DNA of 64,000 bases, taken from Eutreptiella sp. 'Long Island Sound 2002'. Its lineage: Eukaryota; Euglenozoa; Euglenophyceae; Eutreptiales; Eutreptiaceae. Positions 41,582 through 50,760 of the stretch are shown here, one piece after another. A program made the position numbers and the translations under genes. Below the pieces are notes generated by a model. It ran no database searches and was not told where the DNA came from. It worked only from the letters and a program-made list of their open reading frames with translations. Numbering within the stretch: position 1 is the stretch's first letter; each line of letters begins with the position of its first letter. The stretch is from positions 130,641,708-130,705,707 of the forward strand of contig OZ038381.1 in assembly GCA_964036045.1 (NCBI GenBank). The letters run 5' to 3'.

Positions 41582-41869
41582 TGTAATGGACTCGTTGTAT
41601 ATGGTGTCTATCTCTCCAGGACTACGAGCACGCAGACGGAAGCAGTGAAGACGAACTGGAACTGCTATACGAATCCAAAACATGTTAAGCTTGGTGTTCC
41701 TGTTTGAACAACACAGGAATGTCAACAATAGAATCGCATACAAGAAACATTCTATTCAAATGTATTTTACGAAAAAAACAATAGCTTTTCACGTGTCAAA
41801 ACATTTCGATGCACAGTGTGCGCGCGTCCTGTGATCGGTGCGCACCTTGCCAGTGGCAATCCCATTACA
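41582..41869 (-). repeat. 5' LTR of nested element
   Basis: 288 bp, partner of 35,006-35,294. Its right edge (minus-strand start) abuts the Ty3 pol frame, which it terminates with an LTR-encoded TAA. Confidence 0.9.
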
Positions 41870-43255
41870 CCATCTCCTCGGCATTCATGTCAGGGAGTTC
41901 TCCTTCAACTTCCATAGAGCTGGCAGCGCTCTGTAGGTCCAGAGCGGCAATCTCCTCGTTGTTTAGTTTCCGTTCTTCTCCACACAGGTTCTCTGGGTCA
42001 TAGTAGCGCTTGAGCTGTTGAGCAGCGCACACCAGGGTCCCCCCTAGTTCGGGAGAACACCGCACTGTGATGCGTTGACCATCCACAGACAGGATCGTGT
42101 AGGGCCCAAAGTAGGGATCATTGCTGGTGAAGCGAGGCGGGGCGGGTAACCGACTGTGGTGCACCAGCACCCAGTCTCCCTCTTGATAGAAGGCAGGCAC
42201 CCGGTGCTTGTTCTTCTCGCTCCACTCGCGCTTCCCCACTCTCTGCAGCATAGCCTTGGCCTTGTCCACCTTGTCTTGCTGCTCCTTTGCCCACTTACCC
42301 ACAGTGGAGTAAGAATCTTCAGGAGAACGAGCATGTAGGAACCACCCCGGGCGTCCCATGAACAGCTCATGGGGCGAAAAGCCAGTAGCCGAACTCTCTT
42401 GGGAGTTCATCATCAGGGATATGACGGGAAGTAGTCTCACCCAGTCTTTGGTGCGCTCAGTCTTGCACCATATCATCACTTTCTCTTTCAGAACTCGAAT
42501 CTGTCGCTCACATAGTGGGTTACTCGTACGAGTTTAGGGAAACCCTTTTGACACCTGGACATTGAGGGACCTCAGGACTCTGTTGTACCAGTCGGTGTCG
42601 GAGCGTACTCGGACGTCCTCGTCTGAGTTAATTTCTTTGGGTGCCCCATAGACGCAGAACCACTCTTCCAGGAGTTTCTTGACGGTCTCCTGGTAAAACT
42701 CGTCAGCCCACAGGTTACCACTAGGGCAGAGTCATGGCTCCAGAACTTAGACATCTCCGTATACTCCACATAGACTACGCTGTTGGCACAGCGTGGGATA
42801 GGAAGGGTCGAGTAGAGACCTCTGTCTCTGATATCCCCAGGTTTGCAGGACCGACACGGGCACTTGTCCACGATGGGCTGGAGGGTTTCTGGAGGATCGT
42901 CACTGCACGTTGAGTGGAACCACTGTTTGAACAGCTTCAGGGTACGGTCAGCTCCACCATGACCACTAGACTCATGGGTCCACTTGAGGAGTGCCAGGAT
43001 ACGGTCGCTAGGCACGACTTTCCAGTCCTGATGCCAGAGGTAGGTCCTGTTCCTCTTCCATTGTTCCTGGTTGACCAGGACAGGTTCCAGACGCTTTTCC
43101 AGGTGTTTGTAAAAGTCTCCAAACTCCTTGAGGTACTCAACTTGTTGGAGTCCATCTAGGGGTCTGATCATGGTCAACGCCCCCTTGGCTAGCTCTTCAG
43201 ACAAGGCACCAATCATGTCGTCAAAGTTGTTGCGGCGATGTATTCCGCACACTCG
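41865..43255 (-). pseudogene. Ty3 element 1: integrase
   Basis: The 43,252-42,572 frame contains the N-terminal H2C2 zinc domain (SSGHGGADRTLKLFKQWFHS then VDKCPCRSCKPGD) and the start of the catalytic core (CANSVVYVEYTEMSKFWSHD, ALVVTCGLTSFTR). Frameshifts near 42,690 and 42,540 break the core. The 42,479-41,865 frame gives its end (TKDWVRLLPVISLMMNSQES, TGFSPHELFMGRP) and a GPY/F module (NDPYFGPYTILSVDGQRITV). The product would insert cDNA into chromatin. The frame runs into the nested LTR; the chromodomain that should follow is at 34,759. Confidence 0.85.
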
Positions 43256-43350
43256 TTATTGACGCCCTCGATATGCCGCGCTGAGAGCCGTAGCTGGCTC
43301 AGGTAGGTCCACGAGCGTCTGAACTTAGCCTTCTCAGGTGGGGGTCCCTT

Positions 43351-44801
43351 CTAGAAGGTGCGGACCGGTTCATGGTCACACAGCCAAACCACTGGGTTGC
43401 TCCCCAACAATCGGGGCTGTGAGAATAGCACCAGCATACTCGCGAGCAATTCCTGCTCATAGATAGAGTTCTTACCCCTGGCCTGGTTCCATTTCCAGTT
43501 CGAATGGCTAAGGGGAACCAGGACCCACTTGTCAGCAGGGTAGCTGTGCTTGAGAGTACCGTCTCTGTTCAGTCCATCCGTCCCCCATTGGGAAATGGCC
43601 GAGTCGAACTGCTCCTTCTCTAGTGTTTGCCATTCGAACAACGTTCCACCTCCACCCACATTGCTGGCGTCAGTCACCAGTATATTTTCTCCTTGTGCTC
43701 TAGGCAGGCCCAAGCACTTAGCGTTGGCCATTTTATCCTTGAGCTCGTCAAACGCTTGTTGCTCTTGAGGCCCCCAGCGCCAGGTAGTGCTCTTCCTGAT
43801 AAGGTCCGTCAGGATGGCGCTGGTGTAGGTGAAATTTTTGATGTTGCGGTGGTAGAAGTTGCAGGCCCCAATGAAACTACACACATCATGGAGTCCTTTC
43901 TTGGGGTCTTCATGTTGTACCTTGGCGTCCGTCAAAGGTTTGGCCTTAGAGGCAGCTCGGGTCCACCACCCATAGCCAATGTCAAACCCCATATACTGCA
44001 TGGTCTCCTGATTGAACTCATACTTCTCCAGCTTGAGTCTGGTGTGGTTCTCCTGGCAGAACGGGAAGAACTCGCCCAAGATGACTAGGTGGTCCTCCAG
44101 GGTATTTGTTCCCAGGCATACATCATCCTTGTGTGCTACCATCTGGGCGCCCCAGGATATGAGTTCTTGCACCACAGACCTCCGACGTAGGATGGACAGT
44201 ATTTTGTTCATCAGCTCTTGAAAAAGAGCGGGTGCATTTGCCACGCCAAAGGGCATGATATTCCACTTGAAGACCCTTCCCTGAGGGGGGATGAAGGCTA
44301 GGAGTTCCTGAGCATTGAGGGTCAGGTCCACTTGCCAGAATCCACTCCTTTCATCCATCTTCGTCTTGTAGCGGTAGGAGGCTATCTTCTCGAAGGTTGA
44401 TTCCATGTTAGGAATGGACCCTGAGTGGTTCAGTGTCTTCTTGTTCAGCTCTGGGTAGTCCACACCAGCCGTTTGGCTGTAGACCCAAGCTTAGCCACCA
44501 GGAAACAGGGGCTGCAATGTGGGGGGTAGTCCCCATCCTTGTACTCCAGAACCAGGCCGGCGTCGATACATTCCTGTATCTGTCGCTCTATTCCATCGGC
44601 CTGCTCTTCAGGAGATTGGTAGGGTCTCCTATGGATCTTGTGACCCACGAACTCGGGTATCAGCTTGAGGTCCATCTGTACTAGCTTGTAACAGGAAGCT
44701 TGAAGGGGTAGTTCTCCGAACACCTCCAGGTAGGTCCTGATCAGCTTCTGTACTCTAGGGTCTAAGAGCCTGATCTTGTCCTCGCAGTCTTCGTCAGACT
44801 G
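43351..44801 (-). pseudogene. Ty3 element 1: reverse transcriptase and RNase H
   Basis: The 44,723-44,445 frame has the RT N-terminus (MDLKLIPEFVGHKIHRRPYQ, QIQECIDAGLVLEYKDGDYP). A frameshift near 44,460 leads to the 370-codon frame with MDERSGFWQVDLTLNAQELL, VFKWNIMPFGVANAPALFQE and MVAHKDDVCLG. The catalytic pair is D113/D114, with Lys where a hydrophobic residue is usual before DD. Then come YMGFDIGYGW, the SFIGACNFYHRNIKNF connection, and RNase H ENILVTDASNVGGGGTLFEW with DHEPVRTF. Ty3/gypsy order and motifs are unmistakable. It is inactive through frameshifts and the upstream insertion. Confidence 0.9.
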
Positions 44802-44817
44802 TAGATTGCTTGCCCCT
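44802..44817. repeat. Target-site duplication, WW-element copy B (left)
   Basis: TAGATTGCTTGCCCCT, identical to 47,475-47,490. Confidence 0.9.
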
Positions 44818-45525
44818 GATGATGATGATGATGATAAATGCTCACAACTTGTCCATGGGCTGCTTCCCCCTTTTTCATTTACATAAGGCGTTCCGGTTGC
44901 ATTGGTACCACAGATGGGTAAGTGTCTGTTTACAATATTATATTTGCCTAAGTGTGTGTGTATGGTTGATTGTGAAAACTGGTGTGATTGTTTGAGTGCA
45001 AGTGGTGTGTGTCTCTGTGTTGTTTGAAATCATGCGGCCCATGACGTTGTATGTGTGTGGGAACAAAAAACCCAGAGTTGGAATGAGGCTGTAAACTGAG
45101 GTGGGTTGTTCTGATATAGAACACTGAGGAGCACTGAAGGTCAATGACCTGAATCGGTGGGGTAGTGACCCAGGCGTTTGTATTTTGCCATTGAAAATGG
45201 TTGCTGGTTTCGAAAATCCCTGGCGTTTCACCCCTAGAGAAAAACAACCAGGCAGCACTGCAGGGTCAGGTAATGCACGGAGTATGTGTACACAAAAAGG
45301 TGTCATATGAAGTGTGCAAGCAGTGAAAGGTTCTTGCGAACACTTGTAGCGGTAGCAACAGAAAAATATGTAAGTTTTGGTGATAACAGGGAAGGTGGTG
45401 TAAAGCTGCAGCAGGGCGCAAAGAGAGTGTTGCCGCAGCTGCCGCTGCTTGAAGGATTGCAAAAAAGTGAAACTGATGCTGGATTGGGAAGGGTGGCGCT
45501 TACGGCGTCCCTCCAGTGTTGAACA

Positions 45526-45775
45526 GTGGACTCCAGGAGGAAGCCCCTATCATCTGATTGTAGTAGTAGAAGCGTCCTTAAGTCAGATCAAAAGCCTTCC
45601 AGATGTTTGGGGCTGCTCTTTGTGGAGACGTGTCGGAAGAGGGGAGGCTCACGGTGACTGACAGATGGTCGTAGCAGACCTTGGTGGAATGGAAGGGGCC
45701 GATTTTGAGGTGTACTGGGACGTGGTCACCTTCAAGCCAGTCCAAGTCATCGCTGGGGCAGTAGAGGGCACTCAC
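45526..45775 (-). pseudogene. WW domain of copy B, interrupted by TAA
   Basis: Minus-strand reading: RAAPNIWKAFDLT, stop (45,578-45,580), GRFYYYNQMIGASSWSP. It aligns with copy A (KVAPNMWHEYDRAHDDWYYY, NQTTGVTSWVSPP): first Trp at 45,599-45,601, YYYN core, second Trp at 45,533-45,535. Upstream, SDDLDWLEGDHVPVHLKIG and SLPSSDTSPQ are weakly similar to copy A. This is a decayed paralogue of the 324-codon ORF-b. Confidence 0.7.
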
Positions 45776-46453
45776 CGTGGTCGTGTAATAGCCGTAGCAA
45801 ACTTTTGTGGTGTTGAAATTTGCAGAGCTGGCAGCGTCAAAGAAGCCGTCATTCTCCAGCCAATCGAGGTCTTCTTGGACAGAAGTCGCTGAAGTGTGAA
45901 ATGCCTACGAAAGCCGGTGCCGCTGCACTGACGAAGGCGGCGGTGTGGTGTTGTCGCTCTCTGACGCCCAGAAGGCTCCACGCGGTACGCTTGAAGCTGT
46001 GCTACTCTCTGAGCCAATTTCTTCATTCGAGACATCGGAGGTTGAGCATGGGGTCTGTCTGCCGCACAAAGTCCATGCATTGGTAGGCGGCGACGCGCGT
46101 GTGCACTGCAGGACAACAGGCCAAGATGATGGCATGGAGCGACAGTACGGGGCGTTTTTTTTCTTCCCGTGCCGACTGGGATGCTTTTGGACGCTGGCAA
46201 GGCGACGTTTACGGTATGCCCTGACAGCACGAGTGGCCCTAGAAACATGTGTGGCTGATGGCTTGATGGAGGAGTCAGCTCGCCGCACTACGGTGAAACC
46301 CGGTAGGACTGAATCCAAAAGGAGGGTGTCAGTCGTCGGAGGGGCTGCTGTTGCGGTCGGCAGCGTAGCAGAGGGTTGCAGTGGGCCGAATAGAATTGGA
46401 GGAGTGAATGTCATCGACCATGTTGGCTCAACTTCCAGATCCTCGTCGGTCGA

Positions 46454-46879
46454 TCACTCTGGGGGCAGGAGATCAGTGTCGGAGTTGAAAGACGGGAAGG
46501 CGGGGGTGTAGGCAGGCGCGGGCTCGTAAATGTCCTCTAGGTGGTTACTGTTCAGGCACGGTGTCGCTGCAGCACATACAGAGACAACGGTCTCGACCGG
46601 CGGGGCTACTTTGACCCCATGAGAGAACCTGGCGGAGGTTGACAGACATGAGAGATTCCTGTGGTTGACGCGGCTTCCCGAGTCATGAATTCGAAATACG
46701 TGATGAGCAGTATCCTTGATCGGAGATATGGTTTGAGCATCAGCCGGTGAAAATGCTGTGGCGACATGACAGTCAACGTTCGTGCTTGCTGGCAATGGCA
46801 CGCTGTCAGCTGGACCAAAGTAGTTGTTGGCCTCGTAGTACAGAACACCTGGATCCTGAGACACCGTGGTGGGGAACAT
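46454..46879 (-). pseudogene. WW-element copy B, upstream ORF fragment with internal repeat
   Basis: 141-codon frame with DPGVLYYEANNYFGPADSVP, CHVATAFSPADAQTISP and EDIYEPAPAYTPAFPSFN. A related segment (GVLYFEANDFINLAPE, ATALPPTDA) precedes it at 46,885-47,030 behind a stop, i.e. a ~45-residue tandem repeat. ORF-a of copy A has the same kind of repeat, though sequence similarity is weak. Unknown function. Confidence 0.4.
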
Positions 46880-47474
46880 TATTTAAGCATCGGTCGGAGG
46901 AAGCGCTGTGGCACCAGGGCAGGCAAGGTAGCTGTCTCCGCCTGACGGCAATATAATTTCGGGAGCTAAGTTTATGAAGTCGTTGGCCTCAAAGTACAGA
47001 ACGCCAAGATTCTGATCTGCATGTGCGTAGTATGGCCCTCCAGGGTGGAAGCAAGTATTGGTCCACGCCGCGTAGTCACGTTAAGCATAGCTCCATCGAT
47101 GTTCGTTCGCCCGCCACTGTGAGTGGCTGGCAGTGTATTGGGTTGTCGGCGGTGATTGTGTCGGCCAAGGAGGCTGACATGGCAAGTAGCCTGCAGGCGG
47201 AGAACGAGGGAAACAATGGAGACAAGAAAGAAGATGGCTGGTCTCCAGGCGTTGAAACAGCGCTGTGTGCGACAGAATCAAGGTGATGGCGGCGTTTAAT
47301 ACAGACAACGAGTGGCCATGTGTCGGTGCCATTAGTCAATGAGGTTGGCAATCGAGAACTAACGAAATGTACTACATATCACAGGGGTAAAACCCTGTGT
47401 AAAACCCCCTGTGAAAACTCCTGCCGGCACCAGATTGAAGAGTGCCAGATGATTAGGATCCACCCCCGGATATA

Positions 47475-47490
47475 TAGATTGCTTGCCCCT
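47475..47490. repeat. Target-site duplication, WW-element copy B (right)
   Basis: TAGATTGCTTGCCCCT, identical to 44,802-44,817. Confidence 0.9.
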
Positions 47491-48184
47491 TGGCGTATAG
47501 AAGCAGGGAAGTGATCCTCAAACGGCTCAGCGTCCTTGGTAGTATCCTTCAACCCTTGTTAGGCGTGTAGAAGGTCCACTTCCACAATCTCAGCTGGCCG
47601 GTGGCAGCATAGGCACGCTCGGGGGGGTTCGCATACGCATTCCTCTGCGAGTTCATCTTCCTCTGGGGTCCTCACAAGGGCACCCCATACGCTCATCATG
47701 AGCTTGAGATCCACCTCGTATTTGCAGGTTGTGATCTTCTGCTCTAGGTCCTCCTTCAGTTCAGAGATATCTCCCGTAGGCCCTTGCTTCAACGGCCATG
47801 AGCAGTGGGTAGGCCTAGCGTAGCATAGCTCCTTCGCCACCAATCTCCTCTTGGAGTCCACGTACTATCTCAGCCTGGATCAGGGGTCCAGCTCCCCGTC
47901 CAAGGGCTCCCCTCCCCTCACTGAGAGTAGGGTCTTCTGTTGGGCAGCGTACTCGGCGTTCTCCACTTCCTCCAAGCATGTCTGCACGAAGAAGGCCTCA
48001 TGCTCGGTTTCGTCATCAGAGTGTATTGAGCTGGGTAGCTCGGATAGCCCACACTGTAAGACTACATCAGGATTAGATACATGGCAGGGGGAGTTGGGGG
48101 CAACAGCGTGTGACACCACGTACTCGTCTCCCCCAGGAGTAGTTTCTACAGGGTCTCGAGACCGTAGTCGGTCTTTCAGGACCT
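47491..48184 (-). pseudogene. Ty3 element 1: protease-RT spacer
   Basis: Coding pieces in shifted frames: ELPSSIHSDDETEHEAFFVQ, TCLEEVENAEYAAQQKTL (48,119-47,880), then DLEQKITTCKYEVDLKLMMS, ECVCEPPRACLCCHRPAEIV, EVDLLHA (47,861-47,559). Acidic and Cys-rich, of the type linking protease and RT in this family. Interrupted by the WW element at its RT-proximal end. Confidence 0.6.
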
Positions 48185-49129
48185 TCAGGGAGTAGCCTTC
48201 GCTCTCATGTTGAATTTCTTAGACCATAGCAGGGTACAGATCTTTCCGGGGCACAGGAGCCAGATGCCGTCCACCACACTGAGCATACTCCCCCGTCCAG
48301 GTTTGTCAATAGGCGTCCTACGGCCCAGAGGCTCGTAGATGGCGTCATCGGGCAACTGGACGGAGGTGAGTGTCAGCTTGTCCAACAGAGTACGCCAGTA
48401 CTCATTTCCCCCATGGGCTCCCCAATCGGGGGAACAAAGGACCATACGGGAACCTTCCGGGGCCACCTTGATCAAGACCTTCCGCGGTCCACTGGACCTG
48501 GGGTTCTCGTAGGCCATCCCGAAAGAGGGCCAGCAAAATTTGTAGCAGCAATTTTCCCCCCTGCTGCAGTAGAGGTCCAGGACATGTTGCTTGTCACTGG
48601 GGAATAGCTCCGCATTCAGTCCCTCCCCGGAGTATGCCAACTCCTTCAGACCTTGGTCTAGGACATCCCCTAGGAGCTGATAGTCCTCAGTTTTGGAGGC
48701 GGCCATCATGGTAGAGCGCTCCTTCTTGCATACCCTAAGGTAGCTTGACGTGTGTTCAGACTGCTCCAGTGGTACAGATTCCCCTGCGTCACCATGGTCC
48801 ACTTGGAGGACATGGAGTGCTTGCAGCGTTTGGGATAGAAACTGGGAGTGCTCGACGAAGAAGTCGGTCCCCAGTACGAAGTCGAAGGCTTCGGTGTCCA
48901 TCATGTAGAACCAATGGGCAATGCTCCTTGATCCTATAGGCACGTAGACCTCGCAGTCCCCACAACTGTGCACCACGTGACCATCCCTCATGCGACTGGC
49001 TTCGGGAGGCATGACGTTCTTCAGGTGCCCACGAGGTAAATTTGTTTTGGCCACATTTGATATGGTAGCCCCAGTATCTAGTACCCCCAGGTATTCTAGG
49101 CCCCCAACACGGATACGTACCCAGAACAC
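48185..49129 (-). CDS. Ty3 element 1: aspartic protease and downstream region (314 codons)
   Basis: Open frame. Residues 12-25 read EYLGVLDTGATISN, with the retropepsin catalytic triad D18-T19-G20. AFDFVLGTDFFVEHSQF downstream matches the flap-to-ILGxD-type region (here VLGTD). The protease would cleave the Gag-Pol polyprotein. The remaining ~200 residues are typical of the extended protease-RT spacer of this family (GENCCYKFCWPSFGMAYENP, RMVLCSPDWGAHGGNEYW). The start is the first ATG, and upstream coding is in other frames, so it was part of a longer polyprotein. No internal stop. Confidence 0.8.
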   Translation of the reverse strand: MFWVRIRVGGLEYLGVLDTGATISNVAKTNLPRGHLKNVMPPEASRMRDGHVVHSCGDCEVYVPIGSRSIAHWFYMMDTEAFDFVLGTDFFVEHSQFLSQTLQALHVLQVDHGDAGESVPLEQSEHTSSYLRVCKKERSTMMAASKTEDYQLLGDVLDQGLKELAYSGEGLNAELFPSDKQHVLDLYCSRGENCCYKFCWPSFGMAYENPRSSGPRKVLIKVAPEGSRMVLCSPDWGAHGGNEYWRTLLDKLTLTSVQLPDDAIYEPLGRRTPIDKPGRGSMLSVVDGIWLLCPGKICTLLWSKKFNMRAKATP

Positions 49130-49194
49130 CAGGTCTGTACATGTCCCAGAGCGTCCCTGTCAGAACTCCGCGGGGCAGGTCACTTCAAACCCCT

Positions 49195-49860
49195 TCTTGT
49201 GCAGTTTTTGCGCCATACGCATGCGGGCGTTAGACTGGTCCCCGTCTTCGTTGGCACGGTTAGTTCCTTGTTCTCGTTGGGCTTGCGTCTGGGAACAGGT
49301 CGTAGGCCCCGGATTCAGCTGCCAACTAGAGGGCTCAGAGTTCTTCCCTGGTGTACCATTGGGGTTCCCTTCGGAATTGTTCGCGTTCTTGTAGTTGTCA
49401 GCCTTGCGGTCAGAGCCTCCTCGTCCACCTTTGCACTTCTCTTGGCCTTTGCCACGCCCCTAGGACTTGCCCTTGGCACTGTCCTGGTCGGCGTTGCCCT
49501 TGCCACTGCCCTTGCCACTGCTCTTCTTGTTCTTCAGCTTCGCCAAGAGGCCTTGCTTGTGCTAGCACTCGTCTTCGTAGTGCTTCCTCTTACCACAGAA
49601 CACGCGGGTGATAGTGCACCTGTAGCGGTCCAGCAGCTTGGTTTTGCCGCCGGTGTTGGTCTCCTGCTTCTTCCCCTGTACCACGAGACAATCCGGCTGG
49701 TCGCAATGAGGGGCACGAAGCAGGCAACCCCGATCATCTCTGGCATCACACCAGAAGGACTCCTGGACATTGCTCATTTGCCAAGCATTTTTGGGGGTAG
49801 TCGCCTGTCCAGGTAGGGGTCCCTGGTACCCGGGCCATGGCTCCCGGAGCCGCCTGGCTC
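49195..49860 (-). pseudogene. Ty3 element 1: gag nucleocapsid, zinc knuckle damaged
   Basis: Minus-strand frame near 49,777-49,562: WCDARDDRGCLLRAPHCDQP, DCLVVQGKKQETNTGGKTKL, CTITRVFCGKRKHYEDEC. The last part is a CCHC knuckle (C-x2-C-x4-H-x4-C) in which the first Cys is Arg (CGC for TGC), and a TAG follows the last Cys. Beyond it the sequence is Lys/Gly/Asn-rich (GKGSGKGNADQDSAKGK) to about 49,315. Frameshifts separate it from the protease frame. It would bind genomic RNA in a working element. Confidence 0.7.
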
Positions 49861-50760
49861 AAGGGAGGCAGGCGTTCAGGTGCTGGTCGCTTTCTTTCTC
49901 CAGCGCCAGCTCCAAAAGCAGCACAGACAAGCCCTCATAGGTGAGGCTCCTTGCCTTGAGCTCCGTCGTTGCCCGACATTCATCCCAGACGCCTCGTGTG
50001 ACCTTGGCCACCAACCAGAATAGCAGCTTGTCGCTGCCATAGGAACCAGGCGTCAGTTGCCCTACCCAGTGGTGCCATTCGGCAAGCAACTCGGAAATCC
50101 GGGCCGCCTTGGCGTTGTTGGGCAACACAGCCAGGATCTGGATCTCGGTCTGGATAGAGCGGTCGGTCTCAGAAGAGGGGTACTGTCTCTTTAAGGCAAC
50201 CAACACGTCGGCGAAGATAGCGGACTTTGTCACAATCTGCTTGACCTCCTTCTCCAGGTGCAAGACTGCAGGAGCAGATCACACTCCACCCGACCACTAG
50301 CGTGGGTTTGGCCTGGCCTGGCCATATATGTGTCTTGTGTAGTGCTATTGCTTCGCCATCTCTTCTTTCCTCCTCACCTATTCGGGTAAATCCGAGGAAC
50401 CGGCCAAAACTCTCAGCGAACTCGCTGAGGTCCTTCCCCATGAACTCAGGCAAGTTGGCCACAATCTTGGAGATGGCAATGGCCTTAGCCTCCTTGGACC
50501 TGCGTCTCTCGTGGCGCGTGGTCTTCCTCATTTTCTTTTTCTTCTTGCCACTCGGGTTCTCGGGGTCCTCAGGGTCATCATCCTCAGAGGGTGAAGCAGA
50601 CGTTAGAGATGGCGGTTCATCATCAGAAGGATCGACGCCCAAGTCACTGGAGCCGTAGGGCTCAACATCAACCATAGCCCTTAGGGCTGTCAGTCCCAAA
50701 TGGTCCACCTCGGCTCGGGTGGAGTTCTCCACATGGCTGTAGGGCGGCTGGGCCATGGCC
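49859..50760 (-). pseudogene. Ty3 element 1: gag capsid region
   Basis: The 50,756-50,169 frame encodes an acidic then basic N-part (DPSDDEPPSLTSASPSEDDD, KKKKKMRKTTRHERRRSKEA) and a helical segment (NLPEFMGKDLSEFAESFGRF, LGFTRIG). A shift near 50,300 leads to the 50,263-49,859 frame (VLVALKRQYPSSETDRSIQT, EIQILAVLPNNAKAARISEL, LLLELALEKESDQHLNACLP), a retrotransposon-gag-like helical domain. Confidence 0.7.

Larger units (their letters stand above)
35006..41869 (-). mobile_element. Nested non-autonomous LTR retrotransposon (6.86 kb including a further insertion)
   Basis: Two 288/289-bp direct repeats, each beginning TGTAATGG and ending CCATTACA, bound the segment (35,006-35,294 and 41,582-41,869). 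Flanking pentamers tcatc and ccatc form a TSD with one mismatch. A PBS-like motif follows the right LTR on the minus strand and a purine tract (agcaggggag) precedes the left LTR, giving minus-strand polarity. Internally only a coiled-coil ORF is seen next to the 5' LTR. Without the inner insertion (36,262-40,817) the element is ~2.3 kb, with no protease, RT or integrase. This matches the gag-only, non-autonomous class (TR-GAG-like). It disrupts the end of the Ty3 element 1 pol gene. Confidence 0.85.
44818..47474 (-). mobile_element. WW-domain-carrying retroposed element, copy B
   Basis: A 2,657-bp minus-strand insertion in the Ty3 element 1 pol frame, with a perfect 16-bp TSD. Its 3' end, at the left, is an (ATC)n tail ((GAT)n at 44,818-44,835 on plus). 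Deleting it plus one TSD copy makes the pol reading continuous, so the insertion site is certain. It shares a 23-bp 3' motif (44,839-44,861) and scattered 3' UTR segments with copy A (34,489-34,511). Remnant frames include the broken WW domain (45,530-45,601), a 141-codon frame (46,454-46,879) and 158/169-codon frames at 45,772-46,414. No RT seen. Confidence 0.85.
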
